A stretch of 14,090 bases of DNA from Sulfurimonas sp. (GCA_026987995.1 JALSMC010000187.1:1-14090), one strand, 5' to 3'; counted from the first letter of the stretch, positions 6,553-13,692 are shown. Notes: generated by a model from the letters alone, not told the origin. Translations and numbers: made by a program.

Positions 6553-7712
6553 GAAACCTTTATATCATAAAATGATTTTTTGAGTATGTTATCTAAGTCA
6601 ATCTTTTTTATCTCTTCGACCATCTTTGTGCTAGCACACCCATCCCCATAAGGATTTTCTAGACTCTTTAAAATACCTTTAAACTCTTCTGTATACATCT
6701 TTTCAAATGCATCTACAATGCTCTCTTTATCATTACAGCAGTTAATTACACTCTTTGCCATGATTCGACCTTTTTGTCTATCGCCAATATTTATAGTTAC
6801 AATTTTAAAAGATGGTGCTTCTGCAAGTCCACTAGAGCTATTTCCAACCATAGCATCTACAAATTGTAAAGCACTTAAGTACCTTAACTGCCCCAGTGAT
6901 GTAAATGCTACAGACTTACTAGCATGTTTAGACACATAGGTATCTATCATACCGTTTATAACTCTTCCATCTGTATCACTATTCGCTTTTGTAAAGATGA
7001 TGTGTGTATCTTCGAGTTCATCTATCGCATCAATGAGATTTTGGAACTGCTCCTCAGCAGTAGACTCCTCAAGGGTAACAGGATGAAAGGTGACTAATAT
7101 ATTTTTTTCGGCAAGTTTAAATCTTATAGACTCCTCAAATGCTTCTCTTGTTAAAAGCTCTAATCTTTTGATGTTCTCTATACCCATCCCACCAACATTA
7201 AACACTCGCTCAGGATGTTCACCAAGTTGAATAACTCTGTTTTTATACTCCTCTGTCGCAGTAAAATGAAGATGACTCATCTTGGTGATAGAGTGGCGAA
7301 TAGACTCATCAAAAGCACCCTCTGTAGTCTCTCCCCCATGAAGATGAGCGATAGGTATACAAGCAATCATAGCAGCACTTACAGCAGAAAATATTTCATA
7401 CCTATCTCCAAGAACAACAAGTATATCAGGTTGTAACTCCTCATAAGCTTCAGCAAAAGAGATTTGGGCGAGTCCCATTGACTTTGAAATGCCTACTGAA
7501 GTATCTGATGAGAGGACCATCTCTATTTTTTTGTTTATCTTAAAATCTTTTTCTATCTCTTTGTGGGTTAATCCAAACTCAGGACTTAAATGCATTCCTG
7601 TCACTATGAGTTGAAGCTCTAGTGCATCATCACTCTCTATCTCTTTCATAAGCCAATAAAGCAAGCCATACTCAGCTCTAGTTCCTGTAACTACACATAT
7701 TTTTCGTTTCAT
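6549..7712 (-). CDS. legG: hydrolysing nucleotide-sugar 2-epimerase (NeuC/LegG)
   Basis: A 387-residue NeuC-like enzyme. It would hydrolyse and epimerise NDP-2,4-diacetamido-2,4,6-trideoxyglucose (diacetylbacillosamine) to 2,4-diacetamido-2,4,6-trideoxymannose plus NDP. Visible motifs: VVTGTRAEYGLLYWLMKEI (7-25), LVVLGDRYEIF (98-108), IAHLHGGETTEGAFDESIRH (121-140), ILVTFHPVT (205-213), the nucleotide-binding VGNSSSGLAEAPS (289-301) and INIGDRQKGRI (308-318). The GETTEGAFDE form is that of hydrolysing NeuC/LegG enzymes rather than the non-hydrolysing WecB type. Length is typical (370-390). The ATG at 7712 overlaps the legI stop by 4 nt. Sialic-acid NeuC acting on UDP-GlcNAc is the alternative, but the adjacent LegC and 4,6-dehydratase make the trideoxy sugar route much more likely. 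Confidence 0.92.
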   Translation of the reverse strand: MKRKICVVTGTRAEYGLLYWLMKEIESDDALELQLIVTGMHLSPEFGLTHKEIEKDFKINKKIEMVLSSDTSVGISKSMGLAQISFAEAYEELQPDILVVLGDRYEIFSAVSAAMIACIPIAHLHGGETTEGAFDESIRHSITKMSHLHFTATEEYKNRVIQLGEHPERVFNVGGMGIENIKRLELLTREAFEESIRFKLAEKNILVTFHPVTLEESTAEEQFQNLIDAIDELEDTHIIFTKANSDTDGRVINGMIDTYVSKHASKSVAFTSLGQLRYLSALQFVDAMVGNSSSGLAEAPSFKIVTINIGDRQKGRIMAKSVINCCNDKESIVDAFEKMYTEEFKGILKSLENPYGDGCASTKMVEEIKKIDLDNILKKSFYDIKVS

Positions 7713-8707
7713 ATCAACTCATCTTCAACATAATCTTTAATAGCACTAGTCCCAATCATCTCATCGAATCTCATAGGACTTATACCACTCCCTGGGCGTT
7801 TGATACTCAAGTTCTCTTCACTAAAGAGTTCCCCTTTTTTTATAGTTCGTGAAGCTACAAGTGATTTTCTAGCCACTTTCATGTTTGGCGTCTCGCTTTT
7901 ACTCGGTTTTTTTACAGAGCTGCCAAGGGCTAGTTCTATGTTTCGTATGGCGTTTACCATCGCTTTTAACTCATCAGGCTCTAAACTTGCTTTATGGTCT
8001 GGTCCTTCCATGCTTTTGTCAAGTGTGAAGTGCTTTTCTATGCAACTAGCACCCATAGCCACCGCTGCGATGTCCACTTCTATGCCAAGAGTATGGTCGC
8101 TATACCCAAATGCCACATCAAATGCCAGACCAATAGTTCTCATGGCGTTTAGGTTTACATCTTCCATAGGAGTTGGATACATTGTGTTTGCATGAAGCAC
8201 TGTTATCTTCTCTTTTGGAGTGCCTGCATTTACTAAAATATCAAGCGCATCCTCTATCTCCCCTAAGTCTGCCATCCCTGTTGAGAGGATGACCTCTTTG
8301 CCTAAGCTCCCAATATGCCTCAAATAAGGAAGATTTGTTATCTCTCCACTAGGTATTTTAAATATTTTTAGACCTAAATCACACAACATTTCAATACTCT
8401 CATGATCAAAGGGTGTTGAAAGGAACATAATATTTTTGGACTTGCAGTACTCTATGAGCTCTTTATGAGTAGTAACATCAAGTTCAAGTTTTTTAAGCAT
8501 ATTGAATTGAGAATCATCACTATCATCTAAATTTTTCTTTTGATATTCTGCTTTTTGTGCATTTTTAGAGACAAGTTTTTCTGCCTTAAAAGTTTGAAAC
8601 TTGACCGCATCGACACCTGCTTCTACTGCTACATCTATAAGCTTTTTTGCAAGTTTAACGGAACCATTATGGTTTACACCTGCTTCTGCTATTATAAAGA
8701 CACTCAT
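7709..8707 (-). CDS. legI: N,N'-diacetyllegionaminic acid synthase (NeuB family)
   Basis: A 332-residue NeuB family synthase that condenses the 6-deoxy-mannosamine derivative with phosphoenolpyruvate to form the nine-carbon nonulosonic acid. The TIM-barrel part has FIIAEAGVNHNGSVKLA (4-20), VDAVKFQTFKAEKL (32-45), STPFDHESI, FKIPSGEITNLP (116-127), GYSDHTLG (201-208) and EKHFTLDKSMEGPDHKASL (224-242). The C-terminal antifreeze-like SAF domain runs from about 276 to 330 with RKSLVASRTIKKGE and SIKRPGSGISP. The length fits LegI/NeuB (330-345). Start ATG 8707 overlaps the legH stop as ATGA. Substrate is assigned from the operon; sequence alone would also allow sialic or pseudaminic acid synthase. 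Confidence 0.93.
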   Translation of the reverse strand: MSVFIIAEAGVNHNGSVKLAKKLIDVAVEAGVDAVKFQTFKAEKLVSKNAQKAEYQKKNLDDSDDSQFNMLKKLELDVTTHKELIEYCKSKNIMFLSTPFDHESIEMLCDLGLKIFKIPSGEITNLPYLRHIGSLGKEVILSTGMADLGEIEDALDILVNAGTPKEKITVLHANTMYPTPMEDVNLNAMRTIGLAFDVAFGYSDHTLGIEVDIAAVAMGASCIEKHFTLDKSMEGPDHKASLEPDELKAMVNAIRNIELALGSSVKKPSKSETPNMKVARKSLVASRTIKKGELFSEENLSIKRPGSGISPMRFDEMIGTSAIKDYVEDELI

Positions 8708-9288
8708 TTAGCTACACTCCCCGCTTTTACAAACTGCTTGATTTGGACATACTCTTTAGAAGTAGCATTACTACCAAAGAAAGTACCCTCTTGGAGAACT
8801 ACTCCACCATTAAGTACTGCTGATGTAGAGATATGACAGTTATTTTGCACTATACAGTCATGTTCTATTAAAGCTTTTGTGTTAATTATACAGTTTTTAC
8901 CAATCTTTACACCAGCATTGACAAGAGCATCGTGCATAATGATGCTTCCCTCATCTATAAATGAATGTTTTGAAACATACGCTAGAGGAGAAACAACAAC
9001 GGGTAGTTCATACCCTATCGTTTTGAGGAGTTTATATAACTTTATCCTTAGTACATTTGATTCTATTTGTCCAACTGTGACTATCGCATATTTGTATTTT
9101 TGTGATAGGGTTTCTAAGTAATCATCACAAGCGATAACTTCATAGTCTAAAACTCTTGTCCCTATCAGCTCTTTTTTATCAACTATACCAGCTATAACAA
9201 ATCTATTTTCTTGCTCTATCACATCTATAACAGACTTACAATGTCCACCGCCACCGATGAGAAGAATTTCAGGTTTATGATTGGGCAT
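8704..9288 (-). CDS. legH: NeuD/PglD-type sugar N-acetyltransferase
   Basis: A 194-residue acetyltransferase. The N-terminal Rossmann-like nucleotide-sugar domain has ILLIGGGGHCKSVIDVI (8-24) and the C-terminal left-handed beta-helix runs from about 100 to 190 with hexapeptide repeats (IDEGSIIMHDALVNAGVKIG, CIINTKALIEHDCIV). His143 in IEHD corresponds to the catalytic base of PglD. In this pathway it would acetylate the 4-amino group made by LegC, using acetyl-CoA, to give diacetylbacillosamine; NeuD-type O-acetylation of the finished sugar is the alternative. The chain stops right after VKAGSVAK, without the longer GxPAK tail common in the family. GAGG-like ribosome site (GTGAGG, 6 nt from ATG). 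It lies 36 nt after legC and overlaps legI by 4 nt. Confidence 0.86.
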   Translation of the reverse strand: MPNHKPEILLIGGGGHCKSVIDVIEQENRFVIAGIVDKKELIGTRVLDYEVIACDDYLETLSQKYKYAIVTVGQIESNVLRIKLYKLLKTIGYELPVVVSPLAYVSKHSFIDEGSIIMHDALVNAGVKIGKNCIINTKALIEHDCIVQNNCHISTSAVLNGGVVLQEGTFFGSNATSKEYVQIKQFVKAGSVAK

Positions 9289-9324
9289 TTAGTGCCTCAC
9301 TGTATTGCATTTTAATGCTTATCA

Positions 9325-10464
9325 TTATAAGACCACACTACTAGAGATGTTTACAACTCTATCTGCAAGATACTGAGAATTATCAAGATTAGCACATTGT
9401 GCATCTTTAAACATATCGAGTTGATTCATAAGTCTCCAGATAGAGCGAGTCATTATACCATTGTCATTTGTATACTTTAAAAATGCATCTCTTGTTTGCT
9501 TATCTTTAAATATGAGTGCATTTAACCAGTAGTTTGACTTAGCATCTTGCGGCTCTTTTATAAACTCAATCTCACTATCTTTAAAAAAGTTCTCATATTT
9601 TTGAGCTAACTCTCTTTGCTTATCTACAAAAAGTTGCAGATTTTCCATCTGAGCAACTCCTAGAGCGGCTGCAAGGTTTGTGAGTCTATAGTTATAGCCC
9701 ACTTCATCATGTATGTACTCATAAGGGTGTGCTACTTTTGCTGTTGTTGTGATATGTTTTGCTCTTTTTGCGAGTTCTTCATCATCAGTGACAAGTATAC
9801 CTCCACCACCAGTTGTAATGATTTTGTTGCCATTAAAACTAAATACTCCGACTTTACCAAAAGAGCCTGTATGTTTACCTTTGTAGTAAGTACCTAGAGA
9901 CTCAGCTGCATCTTCAACTACTGCTATATTATAGCTATCACATATTGCTACTATTTCATCTATTTTACAAGGATGTCCAAAGGTATGCATAGGAACACAT
10001 GCTTTTATGATTTTGTTTGTAGATTTGTTTATACAATCACCATTTTCATCTATAGTTGCAAACTCTTCTAAAAATTCTTTTAGTTTTAATGGAGATAACC
10101 CGAGAGTCTCTCTGTCTACATCTACAAATATAGGCTTAGCATTACAGTAACTAATGGCGTTTGCAGTAGCAATGAATGTCAAAGGTTGAGTGATAACCTC
10201 ACAACTCTCATCTACTCCAACAAGCTTTAGACTTATATGAAGTGCAGATGTGCCGTTAGAGGTAGCGACTGCATATTTGGCACCGCTAAACTTAGCTACC
10301 ATCTCTTCAAATTGTGTTACATACTTACCAACACTTGAAACAAAGGTAGAGTCTATCGCTTCGTTTATATACTTTTTTTCATTGCCTATAAATCTTGGCT
10401 CATGCAAGGGTAAGAACTCTTTAGTTTGGTAAAGCTCTTGTATAAAGTCGACTACATTATGCAT
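9325..10464 (-). CDS. legC: LegC family PLP-dependent sugar aminotransferase
   Basis: A 379-residue DegT/DnrJ/EryC1 aminotransferase of the LegC subgroup. It would convert the 4-keto-6-deoxy-GlcNAc nucleotide to the 4-amino sugar, with PLP and glutamate. Landmarks: the LegC-type start FIQELYQTKEFLPLHEPRFIGNEKKYI (7-33), ATSNGTSALHISL (67-79), CVPMHTFGHPCKIDEI (156-171), VVEDAAESLGTYYKGKHTG (182-200; Asp185 contacts the PLP pyridine), SFNGNKIITTGGGG (209-222; Lys214 is the Schiff-base lysine), VGYNYRLTNLAAALG and NYWLNALIF. The PLHEPRFIGNEK start and the CVPMHTFGHP core separate it from PseC. ATG at 10464 has AGGA 6 nt upstream. It is separated from the dehydratase by an 83-nt spacer holding a short reading frame. 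Confidence 0.93.
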   Translation of the reverse strand: MHNVVDFIQELYQTKEFLPLHEPRFIGNEKKYINEAIDSTFVSSVGKYVTQFEEMVAKFSGAKYAVATSNGTSALHISLKLVGVDESCEVITQPLTFIATANAISYCNAKPIFVDVDRETLGLSPLKLKEFLEEFATIDENGDCINKSTNKIIKACVPMHTFGHPCKIDEIVAICDSYNIAVVEDAAESLGTYYKGKHTGSFGKVGVFSFNGNKIITTGGGGILVTDDEELAKRAKHITTTAKVAHPYEYIHDEVGYNYRLTNLAAALGVAQMENLQLFVDKQRELAQKYENFFKDSEIEFIKEPQDAKSNYWLNALIFKDKQTRDAFLKYTNDNGIMTRSIWRLMNQLDMFKDAQCANLDNSQYLADRVVNISSSVVL

Positions 10465-10546
10465 AGTATGTCCTCATCGGTGCTTCGCGCATCGCTTCTT
10501 GTTCCGCTGCTAAAAAAGTAAAGCAGTTTACTTTTTCTAAACACAT
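10457..10546 (-). CDS. 29-codon small reading frame between dehydratase and legC (doubtful)
   Basis: An ATG at 10546, one base after the dehydratase TGA, opens a frame of 29 residues: MCLEKVNCFTFLAAEQEA followed by MREAPMRTYYA, ending at a TAA that overlaps the legC start by 8 nt. The tandem coupling (TGA-G-ATG in front, overlap behind) is what a translated linker gene looks like, and the second half is richer in G+C than its surroundings. Against it: it is very short, its ribosome site is poor, and its first half is built from a perfect inverted repeat. I do not recognise the peptide. It may be a remnant of another gene's C terminus, a dispersed repeat, or chance. Confidence 0.3.
   Translation of the reverse strand: MCLEKVNCFTFLAAEQEAMREAPMRTYYA
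10513..10536 (-). repeat. perfect 10-bp inverted repeat (hairpin) between dehydratase and legC
   Basis: Arms AAAAAGTAAA (10513-10522) and TTTACTTTTT (10527-10536) are exact complements around a GCAG loop. On the minus-strand transcript the hairpin follows the dehydratase stop by about a dozen bases and is followed by a single further U before AGC, so it resembles a weak terminator or a processing site that could lower legC expression relative to the dehydratase. Function is inference. Confidence 0.55.
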
Positions 10547-10547
10547 C

Positions 10548-11750
10548 TCACATTTTCCCATCAAGATATTTTCCAGTCTCTTTATGACCAAAATCTGGAA
10601 TCAATTTAAAAAACTCTTTAATAATCTCTTCTTTAGTCCAAGCAAGCTTTTGTTTATAGTTTTTCATTGTATTTTCAAATGATTTTAGTAATTCTTCATC
10701 AAAATTAGCTTTATTTTTAATAACACCTAAATTTTCAAATCTATCCATATCTAAAGTTTCATTATCAGTAAAAAACTCTTCAAAATCTTTTTCACCTGTA
10801 GTATCACTAGTAGTAAAAAGACAAGGCCACTGCTTTGAATTTTGAATGCTTAATTCTGAATTTTTAATGAAAAAATTTCTTGCTTCATCTTCATCTTTAC
10901 ATAGATACGGTTCATAGCCTAAATCCTCAAGATATTTTACTGCAATATCAGCAAATGATATTAAATGTAAGTTTTCACTTAGTTTTGGAAAAAATATATC
11001 TCTGTTCTCACCAAATATACAAGACATAAGACAAAGTTCACCTGACTCTTGAGGAGTAACAAAGTAGCGTTTAATATCATTTGGAGCTACAATAGGTTGA
11101 TTTTTTTGAATACGTTGGTTGAACCCATGAAGCAGAGAACCATCACTAAACGCTACATTCGCAAATCTAGCCATAGATACATCCATATCTAAAGAGTTTC
11201 GATGTACAAACATCTCCATGATGCGTTTACTAGCACCCATCATGTTTACAGGATTTGCAGCTTTATCTGTCGAAACGCAGAAGTATTTTTTTGTGCCATT
11301 TTCTTTGGCTTGTTTGATAGTTTTATCTGTATTAAATACATTTGTATCTATCATTCTCATAAGTGTAAATGGGTCCTTCTCACTCCTTACATGTTTTAGA
11401 GCTGATAGATTAAGTATATAGTCATACTTTCCGTCAGCTTTAATAAAAGCATCATATTCAAGTGAGCCAATATCTAAAGCAAAAGTTTGAAAATCTCCAT
11501 CTATGTAACCAAAAGAGCTTCTTATATCACGAACAAGTTCTACCATGTTGTTTTCAGATATATCTACTACATGTAATTTTTTAGGCTGGCGTTTAAATAT
11601 CTCTTTTGTAACAGCTTGACCGATAGAACCTGCTCCGCCAATAACTAAAAAAGATGATGATGATATTATATGTATAAGTTCTTGCTTTTTAGTATGTAAG
11701 TCATTTGAAAAAAGGGCAATATCCCTTCCTATGAGTTTTAATGTATTCAT
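10548..11750 (-). CDS. soluble PglF/CapD-type nucleotide-GlcNAc 4,6-dehydratase (LegB role)
   Basis: A 400-residue short polysaccharide-synthesis dehydratase (Polysacc_synt_2 domain) without the transmembrane N terminus of PglF or WbpM. It would make the NDP-4-keto-6-deoxy sugar that LegC aminates. The NAD site is FLVIGGAGSIGQ (34-45), then HVVDISENNMVEL (60-72), LNLSALKHVRSEKDP (113-127) and STDKAANPVNMMGASK (160-175). The position of the usual SDR catalytic Tyr (YxxxK) is Met171, as in PglF/WbpM, with Thr161-Asp162-Lys163 as the expected acid/base set. From memory, C. jejuni LegB (Cj1319) is a different, roughly 320-residue epimerase-like protein, so this may be a non-orthologous replacement. 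First gene of the sugar operon and divergent from fliD. No Shine-Dalgarno is visible before ATG 11750, so a leaderless message is possible. Confidence 0.85.
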   Translation of the reverse strand: MNTLKLIGRDIALFSNDLHTKKQELIHIISSSSFLVIGGAGSIGQAVTKEIFKRQPKKLHVVDISENNMVELVRDIRSSFGYIDGDFQTFALDIGSLEYDAFIKADGKYDYILNLSALKHVRSEKDPFTLMRMIDTNVFNTDKTIKQAKENGTKKYFCVSTDKAANPVNMMGASKRIMEMFVHRNSLDMDVSMARFANVAFSDGSLLHGFNQRIQKNQPIVAPNDIKRYFVTPQESGELCLMSCIFGENRDIFFPKLSENLHLISFADIAVKYLEDLGYEPYLCKDEDEARNFFIKNSELSIQNSKQWPCLFTTSDTTGEKDFEEFFTDNETLDMDRFENLGVIKNKANFDEELLKSFENTMKNYKQKLAWTKEEIIKEFFKLIPDFGHKETGKYLDGKM

Positions 11751-11756
11751 AACAGT

Positions 11757-11767
11757 GATATAGCAAA
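11757..11767 (-). promoter_or_regulatory. candidate promoter of the sugar operon (extended -10)
   Basis: On the minus strand TTTGC followed by TATATC (-10 at 11762-11757) matches the T-rich, TTTGnTATAAT-like sigma-70 pattern reported for Campylobacterota. The -10 ends only 6 nt before the dehydratase ATG at 11750, so transcription would begin at or next to the start codon. This agrees with the lack of a ribosome site. A start further upstream in 11771-11859 is not excluded. Confidence 0.35.
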
Positions 11768-11778
11768 TAAAGTACCAT

Positions 11779-11805
11779 TAAACTTTTTAAGAGAATAGTC
11801 GATGT
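11779..11805 (+). promoter_or_regulatory. sigma-28 (FliA) promoter of fliD
   Basis: TAAA at 11779-11782, 15 nt, then GTCGATGT at 11798-11805 (5 of 8 match GCCGATAA, with the CGAT core intact). Transcription would start near 11812, leaving a leader of about 48 nt. It uses the same spacing as the flagellin and fliS promoters. Confidence 0.72.
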
Positions 11806-11823
11806 ATCTGTTAATGAAAAAAT

Positions 11824-11857
11824 GCAATAATCTAAGTATTGCTAATAAAAGGATTTG
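11824..11857 (+). promoter_or_regulatory. fliD leader hairpin and ribosome site
   Basis: Arms GCAATA (11824-11829) and TATTGC (11837-11842) form a 6-bp stem just upstream of AAAAGGA (11847-11853), which lies 6 nt before the ATG at 11860. From AAAAGGA into codon 4 the sequence matches the flagellin leader at 21 of 24 positions. The flagellin leader also has a small hairpin just upstream of the ribosome site. Shared post-transcriptional control is possible. Confidence 0.4.
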
Positions 11858-11859
11858 TT

Positions 11860-13248
11860 ATGGGTGTAAGTGCATTAGGGACGGCATCGGGAGTATTGAC
11901 TCAAGATTTACTAGATAAACTGCGTGCTGGTGATGAAGCGGCTCAAGTTACTCCTATTGATTTTAATATTACATATGAAAATGATAGAAAAAATGCATTA
12001 GAGATACTAGATGCAAAAATGACTAACTTAAATGACAGCATGGAAGCACTACAAACGCCAGCTCTTTTTGATGAGAGACAAACGAGTATTGTAGGGACAT
12101 CTGTGAGTGTGACTGCCGCTGCAAATAGTGATGTGCAAGATTTTACACTAAATGTAACACAACTTGCTACAAAACAGATAGAGCAGTCTGGATCTTTTGG
12201 GTCAAATACAGACCTTATTGCGACAGCAGCTGGTAGTATGAACTTAAATGTGGATGGGGTAGATTATACTATTGACTATGATGCGACAACTACTTTAGAA
12301 GATTTAAAAAAGTCGATTAACACTATAGCAGGGGATGGAGTAGATGCGACAATAGTTCAGATTGCAAATGGAGACTACAGACTCTTTTTAAGCTCAGTAA
12401 ATACTGGAACTACGCAAGATATAACACTTACGGACAATAGTGGAAACCTATCTGATGATGGAGGGGCAACTGCAGGAGGTACTAATCTGACAACAGGTTT
12501 AGTAGCTGTGCAGACAGGTGTGGATGCAAATTTTGAGTACAATGGTCAAGCAATCACTCGAACATCTAATGAAGTAAATGACTTGATAGTTGGCTATGAG
12601 ATAACACTCAGCGAAGTAGGAAGTTCTCAAGTGAGTGTGACACAAAACCGTGATAATATTCTTGAGAAAGTAGATAGTTTTGTATCACAGTATAATGCCA
12701 TTATGACAGAACTCTCTGCACTCACAAAATCAAGTGTTGATAGTAATGAAAAAGGAATATTCTCTAGCGATAGTACTATTAAAAGAATGCAACAGTCTCT
12801 TGAAAATATGATAGGGAGTGCAGGAGAGGGTGTCTCTACGATGTATGAATTTGGTTTTGACGTAGACAAAGATGGTGCTTTATCTATAGACAAAACAGTA
12901 CTAAACCAGCAACTAGATGCAAATCCTAAAAATGTAGAAGCGATGTTTTCTGGAGGCGATTATACTGATGCTGCAGGAAATACTATCGCCGTTAAAGGAA
13001 TGTTTGTTGAGATGTTTAGTACGACAGATGAGTTAAGCAAATACAATGGAACACTCGATCTATTTAAAAACTCTTTAACTGATAGAATTAGTTCTTTAGA
13101 AGATAATAGGCTCAAAACAATAGAGAGATTAGATAGTAAATATGCAGTACTGCAAAAACAGTATGCGGCATATGATGCCATGATTCAAAGATTTAACAAC
13201 TCATCTAGCATGTTTACGGAAATGGCGAACCAGAGTAATGGTAATTAA
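11860..13248 (+). CDS. fliD: flagellar filament cap protein FliD (HAP2)
   Basis: Forms the cap at the filament tip that folds and inserts flagellin. The 462 residues start MGVSALGTASGVLTQDLLDKL, the usual FliD N-terminal helix. The N-terminal domain (about 1-100) includes the LNDSMEAL and TSIVGTSVSVTAAANSDVQDF segments. The FliD C-terminal domain holds VDSFVSQYNAIMTELSAL, IFSSDSTIKRMQQSLENMI and a final coiled coil ending RLDSKYAVLQKQYAAYDAMIQRFN. The length is at the short end for the family, in line with the small flagellin. ATG 11860 is chosen over the longer frame from 11839 because of AAAAGGA 6 nt upstream and the conserved MGVSALG start. It has its own sigma-28 promoter and precedes fliS by 72 nt. 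No flaG gene precedes it, although flaG-fliD-fliS is a common order in the phylum. Confidence 0.95.
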   Translation: MGVSALGTASGVLTQDLLDKLRAGDEAAQVTPIDFNITYENDRKNALEILDAKMTNLNDSMEALQTPALFDERQTSIVGTSVSVTAAANSDVQDFTLNVTQLATKQIEQSGSFGSNTDLIATAAGSMNLNVDGVDYTIDYDATTTLEDLKKSINTIAGDGVDATIVQIANGDYRLFLSSVNTGTTQDITLTDNSGNLSDDGGATAGGTNLTTGLVAVQTGVDANFEYNGQAITRTSNEVNDLIVGYEITLSEVGSSQVSVTQNRDNILEKVDSFVSQYNAIMTELSALTKSSVDSNEKGIFSSDSTIKRMQQSLENMIGSAGEGVSTMYEFGFDVDKDGALSIDKTVLNQQLDANPKNVEAMFSGGDYTDAAGNTIAVKGMFVEMFSTTDELSKYNGTLDLFKNSLTDRISSLEDNRLKTIERLDSKYAVLQKQYAAYDAMIQRFNNSSSMFTEMANQSNGN

Positions 13249-13258
13249 GTTTTAACAC

Positions 13259-13285
13259 TAAAGTAAATACTTAAAATGCCGATGT
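13259..13285 (+). promoter_or_regulatory. sigma-28 (FliA) promoter of fliS
   Basis: TAAA at 13259-13262, exactly 15 nt, then GCCGATGT at 13278-13285 (6 of 8 match GCCGATAA). It is the best -10 core of the three sigma-28 sites in the window. Transcription would start near 13292, about 29 nt before the fliS ATG. This allows the chaperone to be made independently of fliD. Confidence 0.86.
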
Positions 13286-13320
13286 AATAGTTATAATCAA
13301 AAGAGTTTAAAGGACTTACA

Positions 13321-13692
13321 ATGTATGGAAATACTGCACACAATATTTATGCACAAAACAATATAGGGGTTGAGTCTCCTGCAAAACTCATAGAGATGTT
13401 GTATGAGGGTGTTCTTCGCTTTAATGCGCAGGCTAAGAAGGCTATGAAAGATAAAAATGTTGAAAAAAGAGTCTACTGGATGAACCGTTCGCTTGCTGTT
13501 ATTACTGAACTTATCTCTACATTAGATATGTCACAAGGAGATATAGCTGGCTATTTAGAAGGACTTTACAACTACCAGATACAGCTTATTGTTGAAGCTG
13601 GGCATGAGCAGAGCATAGAGAAAATTGATGAGTGTAGTAATGTTTTTAAAGTGCTTTTAGAGGCATGGAGAGAGACATCAGATGTGGCTTAA
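13321..13692 (+). CDS. fliS: flagellar export chaperone FliS
   Basis: A 123-residue cytoplasmic chaperone that binds the C-terminal D0 helix of flagellin, stops premature polymerisation and hands the subunit to the export gate. Family landmarks are the N-terminal YAQNNIGVESPAKLIEMLYEGVLRF, the middle KRVYWMNRSLAVITELISTLDMSQGDIAGYLEGLYNYQ and the C-terminal amphipathic helix VFKVLLEAWRET. Length is normal for FliS. AAAGGA lies 6 nt before ATG. It is followed by a small gene that overlaps its end by 11 nt. In Campylobacterota the flagellin cargo would be glycosylated in the cytoplasm, so FliS and Maf may meet the same flagellin pool; that link is inference. Confidence 0.95.
   Translation: MYGNTAHNIYAQNNIGVESPAKLIEMLYEGVLRFNAQAKKAMKDKNVEKRVYWMNRSLAVITELISTLDMSQGDIAGYLEGLYNYQIQLIVEAGHEQSIEKIDECSNVFKVLLEAWRETSDVA

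Noticed and set aside
5500..9288. Sialic acid (Neu5Ac) or pseudaminic acid operon
   Set aside because: The presence of a LegC-type aminotransferase, a PglF-type dehydratase and PtmE, and the lack of PseB/PseC/PseG-like proteins, favours legionaminic acid; NeuB, NeuC and NeuA families alone would not decide.
10471..10482. CCGATGA on the minus strand just upstream of legC as a sigma-28 promoter
   Set aside because: There is no TAAA 15 nt upstream (the position reads AAGA), and the segment overlaps the legC ribosome site.
11839..11859. Longer FliD start with seven extra residues
   Set aside because: The AAAAGGA site is placed for ATG 11860, and MGVSALG is the expected FliD N terminus.
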